In this document: positions 5,510 through 10,853 of the stretch, in pieces | Layout of the letters: every line of letters starts with the position of its first letter | Position numbering within the stretch: the first letter of the stretch is position 1 | Assembly (NCBI GenBank): GCA_964504335.1 | Contig: CAZDET010000111.1 | Location: 1 to 10,853, forward strand | Source of the DNA: CAZDET01 sp964504335 | GTDB taxonomy: Bacteria > Bacteroidota > Bacteroidia > Chitinophagales > Saprospiraceae | Direction: 5' to 3' | DNA length: 10,853 bases | The notes under the pieces: generated by a model | Seen by the model: only the letters and a program-made list of their open reading frames with translations | Databases searched by the model: none | Told to the model about the DNA's origin: nothing | Made by a program: the position numbers and the translations under genes

Positions 5510-7960
5510 TCAGGCAGTGCCCGTAGCCGGCTCCGGTAGGCGCGTGGCTCGATACAGCAAATAACTCCCCAGCGTCCCAATCGCGACAATTGTAATGGAG
5601 GAAAGCGGCATCAAAATAGCCGCCACCACCGGCGATAACAAACCCTGCACGGCGTAGCTCAGTCCCACTACGTTGTACAGGAATGCCAGGGCAAATGCAA
5701 TGAACAAGATCCTGCGGCTACGCTGCGCGTAGCGCAGCAGGCGCGGAAGTTGGGTCAACTGATCGGCCGAGAGAATCGCGTCGCAGGCGGGTACGAAGTG
5801 GCCGGTGTCTTCGGTGATAACCACGCCTACATCGGCGGCTTGCAAGGCTCCGGCGTCGTTGAGGCCATCGCCAAACATCATCACCCGATGCCCCTGCGCT
5901 TGCAACGACCGGATAAAGGCCAGTTTCTGCTGAGGGCTGTGGGAGAAGAACAAATGGTCTTCCGGAAAGTAGCGGCTAAAGCGTTCCCGCTCCCGATCCT
6001 GATCGCCCGACAGTAGGTAGGTCGGACCAAGTTTTCGGGCCATCGCAAGGAGGGAATCGACCCCCGCGCGCAGTGGCTGCGAGATCTGTAGGCCCCCGCC
6101 TTGCTCATCGTCTACGCTCCAGTAGAGCGCCGCTCCGGGAGGAAGCGCTAATTGGCCGGAGGAATCGACGAAGTCGGCTTTCCCGATTCGGAAGGTGCGG
6201 CCCTCCATGCGGGCCCGTAGGCCACTACCGATGCGTTCTTCAAAATCCTGGAGGGAGGTATCGGATGGGGAGACATGCGCTGCCTCCAAATATGCAGCCA
6301 GCTGCCGGCTGCGCGGGTGCATCGATTGTTTCGCCAGACGGAGCAGGTAAGGCGCTACGCCATCGGGAATGGGGGCACCCAGCGACTGCATCGACGCATT
6401 GGCCGAATCGGTGAGGGTGCCGGTCTTATCGAAGACGACGGCGTCGACCTGCTGCAATTGCTCGACTACCGAAAGGTGGCGCAGGTAAAACGATTGCCGC
6501 CCCAAATACCGCAGCACGCTCCCGTAGGTAAAGGGCAACACCAGTGCTAGCGCGCAGGGGCAGGCAATGATCAGCACCGAGCTAAAGGCGTGCAATGCCG
6601 TACCAATATCTTTGGGAAGCCAAAAGAGCGCAGTGACCAGCGCAATGAGCAGAATGGTGCGCGTAAAGTGTTGCCCGATCAGGTCGAGTACCCGACTCGT
6701 ATCCGGCCGGTCGGTTTCAAATACGTCGTTGTTCCACAACTGGCGCAGATAGGATTGGGAAGGTTTTTTGGTGACAATGAGCTCGATGGCGGCTCCCGTT
6801 TGCCGGCCGCCGGCGTACAATTGATCGCCCCGTTGCCGGATGGCTGGTTCGGATTCGCCGGTGACGAAACTGTAATCGATGGCCGCCTCCTCGTTTTGCA
6901 GAATGCCGTCGGCCGTGATTAATTCGCCCGTACGCACGCGGAGCCGGTCGCCGATGGCTACCGCATTCAGAGAAATGGAGCGGGCCGTGGAGCCGTCCAT
7001 CACCGTGGCTGCGATGGGGAAATAGGCCTTGTAGTCGCGTTCAAACGACAGGCGGTCGAAGGTGCGTTGCTGAAACCATTTTCCAATGAGCAGGAAGAAG
7101 ATCAATCCCGCGAGGCTATCGAGGTAGCCGGGACCGATATTCCACATAATATCCAGGGCAGAGCGGCCAAATAATACCAGCATGCCGATGGTGATCGGTA
7201 CGTCGAGGTGCAGCCGTCCGTGCCGCAAGTGCTGCAGCGCGGATTGCCAGAAGGAAGAGCCGCTGTAAAACAGTACCGGAATGGCCAATGCCAGATTGGC
7301 GTAGCGAATGATCTGGTGCATCCCCGCTTCTACCGTGCCCTCCAGCCCCAGGTATTCCGGGAAACTGAGCAGCATGATATTGCCGAAGGCAAATCCCGCC
7401 AGCCCAATCTGGTAAATGAGTCGCCGATCGGTTTTTTTGGCGGGGCCGCCCTCCACATCCTCCAGGCTGAAGTGCGGCGGGTACCCGATGCGGGTGAGCA
7501 AATCCGCCAGTTCGGGCAGCGATAATCGTTCGTGATCAAAGGTGATCCGGGCCTCGCGGCGGACGAAGTTGACCGTAGCGCTCAAAACGCCCTCGTGCAA
7601 TCGGTGCAGGTTTTCCAACAACCAAATGCAGGAGGCACAGTGGATATCGGGTAGGGAGAGGGAAAGCCGGGTTTGGGTGTCGTTTTGAAATTCGATAAGT
7701 GCGCGTTGCATGGCCGGCTCGGCCAGCCATCCGTAATCCGGCACATCGCGACCGGCTTGCGATCGGCCGGCGTCGGGGCTGTGGGCGTAGAAGTCGCCCA
7801 GGCCGTTTTCCTGTAGCAATTGGTAAACCGTCTGGCAGCCGGCACAGCAAAACACGTCGGTTTCCGTGCGGTAGGTATCCGTGGTGCAGGCGGTACCGCA
7901 GTGGGTACAGCTGCCGTGGCCGGTAGCGGTTGGCGCTTGGTATGTGGCGTACTTCGTCAA
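5510..7960 (-). CDS. ccoI: CcoI, heavy-metal (copper) P1B-type ATPase for cbb3 assembly
   Basis: CcoI (FixI/CopA2 type) moves copper across the membrane, from the cytoplasm outward, for the CuB centre of cbb3 oxidase. The 816-residue protein has an N-terminal Cys-rich module (C18, C21, C25, C38, C39, C42) typical of the CcoI-type metal-binding N-domain. A heavy-metal-associated domain with HCASC (107-111) follows. Then come membrane helices between about 182 and 292, the actuator TGES (367-370), the copper-transport motif CPCALAL (467-473), the phosphorylated Asp in DKTGTLT (511-517), a variant HP motif SMHPR (546-550), GDGLND (697-702) and final helices with SS (787-788). The start is a TTG at 7960; the first in-frame ATG would remove both metal sites. 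It begins three bases after the hemN stop and in the same frame. Confidence 0.95.
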   Translation of the reverse strand: MTKYATYQAPTATGHGSCTHCGTACTTDTYRTETDVFCCAGCQTVYQLLQENGLGDFYAHSPDAGRSQAGRDVPDYGWLAEPAMQRALIEFQNDTQTRLSLSLPDIHCASCIWLLENLHRLHEGVLSATVNFVRREARITFDHERLSLPELADLLTRIGYPPHFSLEDVEGGPAKKTDRRLIYQIGLAGFAFGNIMLLSFPEYLGLEGTVEAGMHQIIRYANLALAIPVLFYSGSSFWQSALQHLRHGRLHLDVPITIGMLVLFGRSALDIMWNIGPGYLDSLAGLIFFLLIGKWFQQRTFDRLSFERDYKAYFPIAATVMDGSTARSISLNAVAIGDRLRVRTGELITADGILQNEEAAIDYSFVTGESEPAIRQRGDQLYAGGRQTGAAIELIVTKKPSQSYLRQLWNNDVFETDRPDTSRVLDLIGQHFTRTILLIALVTALFWLPKDIGTALHAFSSVLIIACPCALALVLPFTYGSVLRYLGRQSFYLRHLSVVEQLQQVDAVVFDKTGTLTDSANASMQSLGAPIPDGVAPYLLRLAKQSMHPRSRQLAAYLEAAHVSPSDTSLQDFEERIGSGLRARMEGRTFRIGKADFVDSSGQLALPPGAALYWSVDDEQGGGLQISQPLRAGVDSLLAMARKLGPTYLLSGDQDRERERFSRYFPEDHLFFSHSPQQKLAFIRSLQAQGHRVMMFGDGLNDAGALQAADVGVVITEDTGHFVPACDAILSADQLTQLPRLLRYAQRSRRILFIAFALAFLYNVVGLSYAVQGLLSPVVAAILMPLSSITIVAIGTLGSYLLYRATRLPEPATGTA

Positions 7961-7963
7961 GGC

Positions 7964-9319
7964 TTATACGGCTTGGCTGTAAACCGGCGTGTTGGAAACC
8001 GTACCGGTGTAATAAAGGTCCAGTCGGGCGCAAATATTCCGAATAAAGGCTTGCCCGGATCGGGTAACGGCCAGTCCGCTGCGCGAATGCCGGATCAGGC
8101 CGTCGGAAATCAGATCGGCCCAGTGCGTGGGGTCAGCCAGGTGCGGAAGGAGGCGAAGCTCCTGCGCCGTCCAGGTCGTGGCATCCCGGCACATCAGGTT
8201 GAGTATATGTCGGCGAATGAGTTGTTCCAATTCGTTGAGTTGATGGCCTTTCACAATCGGGAGTTGCCCGGAGTAAATGGCTTCCTGATAGGACTCGACG
8301 CGCTTTTCGTTCTGCACGTAGACATTTCCGACATCTCCGATTGCGGAAGCCCCGAGGCCAATATTGACCTCCGTGTAGCGATCGGTAAAGCCCATGAAGT
8401 TGCGGTGCATGGAGCCGCTTGCCTTGGCGGTGTAGAGGTCGTCGGTGTACAATGCGAAGTGATCCATCCCGATATCGGTATAGCCGAGGGCGAGTAGCTG
8501 CCCGCGGGCAAGGTCGTACAGGCGGCGCTTCTCAGCGCCCCGTGGTAAGTCTACCTCCGAGTAGGCCCGTTGGCTGGGCTGTTTCCAGGGAACGTGCGCG
8601 TAGCTGTACAAGGCGATTCGATCGGGTAGGAGCTGGGCGACCTCGTCCATCGTCCGGGCGATATCTTGCGGGGTTTGGGTGGGTAGGCCGAAAATCAGGT
8701 CGAAATTGATCGACTGGTAGCCGACGGCGCGGGCCAGGGCGACGTTCTCGTAGACCTGCTCGGTCGTTTGCCGGCGATTGATGATTTGCAGGATGCGTTG
8801 GGAAAAGTCCTGCACGCCAATGCTGATGCGGCGGAATCCGTGGTTGTACAGCACCCGGAGATGAGCCTCGGTCGTACTGCTGGGGTGTACCTCTAGGCTT
8901 CCGGCCAGTTGGCCCGACCACTGTCCGTACTTCCGCAGGCCACTGAGCAGTCGATCGAGCGACTCGGGGCTGAAAAAGGTGGGCGTGCCTCCACCCAAGT
9001 GGATTTCGTTGATCAGCGGCACCTCTTCCAGATGCCGGCGGTACAGCTCCCATTCGCCCAGTAGTGCCTGGATATAGGGAGCTTCCACGTCGTGGTTTTT
9101 GGTAATGCGTTTATTGCAGCCACAGTAGGTGCACAGTTGCTCGCAAAAGGGTAGGTGGAGGTAGAGGCTCGTGGCGGTATTTCGACGAAGTTTATCGTCG
9201 GTCGCCCGAAACCACGTCTCTTCGGTCGGTGCGGCCGGTTGCCAGTTGGGCACAGTAGGATAGCTCGTGTACCTTGGCACCGGTACATCGTACTTCGAAA
9301 TGAGGCGCGGGTCGATCAT
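7964..9319 (-). CDS. hemN: HemN, oxygen-independent coproporphyrinogen III oxidase
   Basis: HemN is a cytoplasmic radical-SAM enzyme that decarboxylates coproporphyrinogen III to protoporphyrinogen IX without oxygen, supplying heme when oxygen is scarce. The 451 residues match the usual HemN length. The segment YLHLPFCEQLCTYCGC (53-68) aligns with Escherichia coli HemN: Y53, H55, the cluster ligands C59, C63 and C66, and C68 two residues after the last ligand. Cys at this last position helps tell HemN from HemW-like relatives. GGGTPTFF (109-116) is the SAM-binding glycine motif, and the C-terminal HemN domain (about 360-440) is present. It follows the small membrane protein gene by 13 bases and precedes ccoI by three, so heme and copper supply for the oxidase are probably co-transcribed. 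Confidence 0.96.
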   Translation of the reverse strand: MIDPRLISKYDVPVPRYTSYPTVPNWQPAAPTEETWFRATDDKLRRNTATSLYLHLPFCEQLCTYCGCNKRITKNHDVEAPYIQALLGEWELYRRHLEEVPLINEIHLGGGTPTFFSPESLDRLLSGLRKYGQWSGQLAGSLEVHPSSTTEAHLRVLYNHGFRRISIGVQDFSQRILQIINRRQTTEQVYENVALARAVGYQSINFDLIFGLPTQTPQDIARTMDEVAQLLPDRIALYSYAHVPWKQPSQRAYSEVDLPRGAEKRRLYDLARGQLLALGYTDIGMDHFALYTDDLYTAKASGSMHRNFMGFTDRYTEVNIGLGASAIGDVGNVYVQNEKRVESYQEAIYSGQLPIVKGHQLNELEQLIRRHILNLMCRDATTWTAQELRLLPHLADPTHWADLISDGLIRHSRSGLAVTRSGQAFIRNICARLDLYYTGTVSNTPVYSQAV

Positions 9320-9332
9320 GGACGGTTGGTTG

Positions 9333-9563
9333 CTAAGCGGCTTCCGAAAGCGATTGCTGATTTGTCGGGCGCAGCGTGGTTTTTTCTGACTTGCCGGATT
9401 CGGAAGGCTTGCCGAAGGAAATGGCGCAAATTGCCGAAATGACTACGGGGAAGGCCAAAATAGACAGCCACCACTGGCCGATAAACCCTGCTAAGATGAC
9501 GATGAACATCATCAGAAAATAACGCTGCACAACGGTTCCGAAGCTTGCTCCAAAGAGTTGCAT
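9333..9563 (-). CDS. Small two-helix membrane protein, unknown function
   Basis: I do not recognise this 76-residue protein. It has a short N-terminus, two closely spaced hydrophobic helices (about 15-28 and 32-50) separated by GQWW, and a 25-residue polar, Ser/Lys-rich tail. There is no signal peptide, metal-binding Cys/His motif or catalytic motif. It is the first gene of the hemN-ccoI unit, ends 13 bases before hemN and starts 76 bases downstream of the putative operator at 9635. A longer frame at 9316-9642 covers the same DNA but is rich in His and Arg, lacks any domain and starts inside the operator, so I reject it. Its place among cbb3 biogenesis genes suggests a role in oxidase or heme assembly, which is inference only. 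Confidence 0.7.
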   Translation of the reverse strand: MQLFGASFGTVVQRYFLMMFIVILAGFIGQWWLSILAFPVVISAICAISFGKPSESGKSEKTTLRPTNQQSLSEAA

Positions 9564-9634
9564 GGTGTAAGTATTTCGTGGTTAAGATCGTACTTACACA
9601 AAGGTGGCTGCCTTTCGGGAAGGCGTGGATGAGG

Positions 9635-9667
9635 TTTGTCATCCGTAGCAGGTGAGAATTCCTGGTA
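9635..9667 (-). promoter_or_regulatory. Putative operator of the small membrane protein-hemN-ccoI unit, copy 2 of the shared module
   Basis: The plus strand reads TTTG, then TCATCC-N5-AGGTGA (an imperfect inverted repeat, 9639-9655), then GAATTCC and TGGTA. It matches the module at 5056-5087 in order and spacing, with a 12-base identical core AGGTGAGAATTC. It lies just upstream of a -7-like CACCTTTG (minus strand, 9606-9599). Confidence 0.5.
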
Positions 9668-9678
9668 AGAAGAGATTG

Positions 9679-9708
9679 GCCGTCCCATCACCAGGAGTCA
9701 GGGACGGC
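9679..9708 (-). terminator. Probable terminator hairpin between the DUF2892 gene and the hemN unit
   Basis: GCCGTCCC and GGGACGGC form a perfect 8-base stem with a 14-base loop, 37 bases after the DUF2892 stop. The minus strand continues CAATCTCTTCTTACC, pyrimidine-rich but not a clean U tract. A competing 7-base pairing, TCCTGGT (9660-9666) with ACCAGGA (9690-9696), uses part of the loop. Confidence 0.45.
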
Positions 9709-9710
9709 TG

Positions 9711-9742
9711 CGCTGCCTGCGAACCGCTGCCTACTAGCGAAC
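9711..9742. repeat. Short imperfect tandem repeat
   Basis: CGCTGCCTGCGAAC (9711-9724) is directly followed by CGCTGCCTACTAGCGAAC (9725-9742). The second copy is identical apart from an inserted ACTA. It lies between the DUF2892 stop and the adjacent hairpin. The function is unknown. Confidence 0.6.
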
Positions 9743-9744
9743 GG

Positions 9745-9999
9745 CTATTTCCCGTTTTGAATGGGGGTGGAATCTGGCATTAGCTTATTCAATACCGTGT
9801 ATACCGGGCAGAATTTTGTAAAGGGACTTATGATTTGCAATACCGCCACTGCCAGCGCAATTAGGAGCCATTGCAGGCCAAACTGATAGGCCAGCACTAC
9901 GGAGATCAAATAGAGTACTCCAACAATGGCATCGTGCGCTCTTACCTTGGCGACATCCCTGCTGGTAGCGTTGGGTTCAATATTTTCCGAAGCTTGCAT
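9745..9999 (-). CDS. DUF2892 (YgaP-like transmembrane) domain protein
   Basis: The 84-residue protein has two membrane helices (about 24-40 and 42-58) followed by the family's conserved end FCPVYTVLNKLMP (63-75), where the CP-x-Y motif is diagnostic of DUF2892/YgaP-type membrane domains. These domains occur alone or beside rhodanese domains; their function is not established. The N-terminal 20 residues are polar. The gene points the same way as the hemN-ccoI unit but is separated from it by 181 bases containing a hairpin and an operator, so it is probably a separate transcript. The single conserved Cys (C64) faces the membrane surface. Confidence 0.8.
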   Translation of the reverse strand: MQASENIEPNATSRDVAKVRAHDAIVGVLYLISVVLAYQFGLQWLLIALAVAVLQIISPFTKFCPVYTVLNKLMPDSTPIQNGK

Positions 10000-10280
10000 G
10001 AGTATAGGTTTAAGTTATTAATTGGTTGATATAAACATACTAAACCTAATCGTGAAAAGCGGTATCTTTTGATAATCAAACGAATGGAGGATGAAAATTT
10101 TTCGGAGTAACGATTTATAGTTTCTTGGATTACTAGGCGGAAAGCATCGGGAACGGGAAAATCCCATCGGGCAGGTAGGGGCTTTTCTTATAGTTACAGC
10201 TACATCTACAGCTGCGTTTGTTTCCACCTGAATTGTGAACTTAAAGGACAACGAGAAGCGCAATTCGCCAAAGGGAAGCG
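10000..10280. other. AT-rich gene-free region with an inverted repeat, leader of the DUF2892 gene
   Basis: This roughly 280-base stretch holds no gene I can support. The minus-strand frame at 10018-10299 begins at a GTG inside the decayed regulator gene, has a low-complexity composition and resembles no family. Nearer the DUF2892 start is the perfect inverted repeat TTTGAT-A-ATCAAA (10068-10080). Its arms look like Fnr half-sites, but the spacing is one base instead of four. A local repeat of ACAGCT occurs near 10197-10212. Confidence 0.4.
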
Positions 10281-10723
10281 TTAAAAAATCACGCACCACT
10301 CGTCATCGTGGCTCACGACTTCTTTCAAAATTGTAATGTCATAGGCCCAAACTTCACCGTAAGTATCGTCAAATACCCGGCCTCGTTCCTTGCTGACCTG
10401 CGATGCGATGCGGCCCCAGCGTTGTGCACGCTTTAGCTCAAACGGACGCTCAACAACAGGCTCTCCGAAGCCAAAAGCTTTGCTTTTATATCAACCATCC
10501 GGTCTTCATTTACGTCCAGCCGGTCGTGTATTTGATCGACCTCTTCCTGAATAAATTCCTGCTGTATTCCCTGCTCGTCTATCCGGCGCACGACCGAGCG
10601 AAGCTCATCAATAATCGGCGTTTCCGGGCGGCCCATCTGGTTAGCATTGACCATCCTATTACCATCAGAAAACTCGAATACGATTGGGTGGCCTTCATAC
10701 TCGAGTGTAATAAAATCGCTCAG
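10281..10723 (-). pseudogene. Frameshifted KilA-N-like phage regulator remnant
   Basis: The first frame, readable from 10723 to 10433 and open to the right edge, gives LSDFITLEYEGHPIVFEF, then DGNRMVNANQMGRP. This pattern resembles the start of KilA-N domains in phage antirepressors (the VNATxMxKP type). It jumps straight to a polar, probably coiled-coil segment (TPIIDELRSVVRRIDEQ to NEDRMVDIKAK), so most of the KilA-N fold appears deleted. From 10490 to 10281 a second frame continues with protein-like sequence: AFGFGEPVVERPFELKRAQRW, GRIASQVSKERGR, then YGEVWAYDITILKEV, ending at TAA. Joining the two needs a -1 shift between 10490 and 10433, near AAAGCAAAGC. No ATG precedes the homologous part; only TTG or CTG starts exist. 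The 130 bases up to the right edge are AT-rich and carry nothing else recognisable. Family assignment is moderate; the broken state is well supported. Confidence 0.55.
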
Positions 10724-10853
10724 CCTTACTGGGATAAATGAATAACAAAGAGAAATAATAAGACCAAGGCTGCACTTTTTTGTTTTATATAGAAACAAAT
10801 CCTTCTTTGACAATTTTTGTGGTCGACACAAAACTGATGGCCTAAAAGGATTG

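Noticed and set aside
5180..5589. Two overlapping minus-strand frames after ccoI
   Set aside because: They run through several strong hairpins, overlap each other and the ccoI end, and match no family I recognise.
7820..8497. A 225-residue plus-strand reading frame
   Set aside because: It is antisense to hemN and the start of ccoI, both with complete family motifs, and shows no domain of its own.
9316..9642. A 108-residue minus-strand frame overlapping the hemN start by four bases
   Set aside because: The overlap looks operon-like, but the product is His/Arg-rich with no domain and begins inside the putative operator. The alternative frame encodes a sensible two-helix membrane protein.
10018..10299. 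A 93-residue minus-strand frame upstream of the DUF2892 gene
   Set aside because: It starts with GTG inside the decayed regulator gene and has a composition and lack of motifs typical of non-coding sequence.

Overview
The window reads as a high-affinity cytochrome oxidase locus from a member of the Bacteroidota. The fused CcoN-CcoO subunit, the single-heme CcoP, the absence of Shine-Dalgarno sequences and the moderate GC content fit that phylum, possibly a Lewinella-like member of the Saprospiria (inference). All convincing genes lie on the minus strand, so they are transcribed from right to left in window coordinates.

From 4457 down to 1 there is a tight ccoS-ccoNO-ccoQ-ccoP-ccoG operon. 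Junctions are 1-base or 4-base overlaps, with one 16-base gap between ccoNO and ccoQ. It encodes the cbb3 oxidase and its assembly factors; ccoG runs off the left edge at residue 330. Upstream of ccoS, at 4546-4995, is a small protein with two CBS domains.

Between the CBS gene and ccoI (4996-5509) lies a gene-free stretch. It holds a putative operator and a cluster of strong hairpins that I cannot assign. From 9563 down to 5510 there is a second unit: a small two-helix membrane protein, hemN (anaerobic coproporphyrinogen oxidase) and ccoI (the copper-exporting P-type ATPase for cbb3 assembly). Together these units make heme, deliver copper and build the oxidase, a classic low-oxygen respiration module. 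Further upstream are a DUF2892/YgaP-like membrane protein gene (9745-9999) and a gene-poor region. At the right edge (10281-10723 and beyond) is what looks like a decayed, frameshifted phage-type KilA-N regulator.

The most notable non-coding signal is a nearly identical promoter-proximal module ahead of both the CBS gene (5056-5087) and the small membrane protein-hemN-ccoI unit (9635-9667). A related TTTGTCA-containing palindrome precedes ccoS (4528-4541). This suggests a common regulator, perhaps of the Crp/Fnr superfamily, for the three transcription units. No regulator gene is visible in the window.
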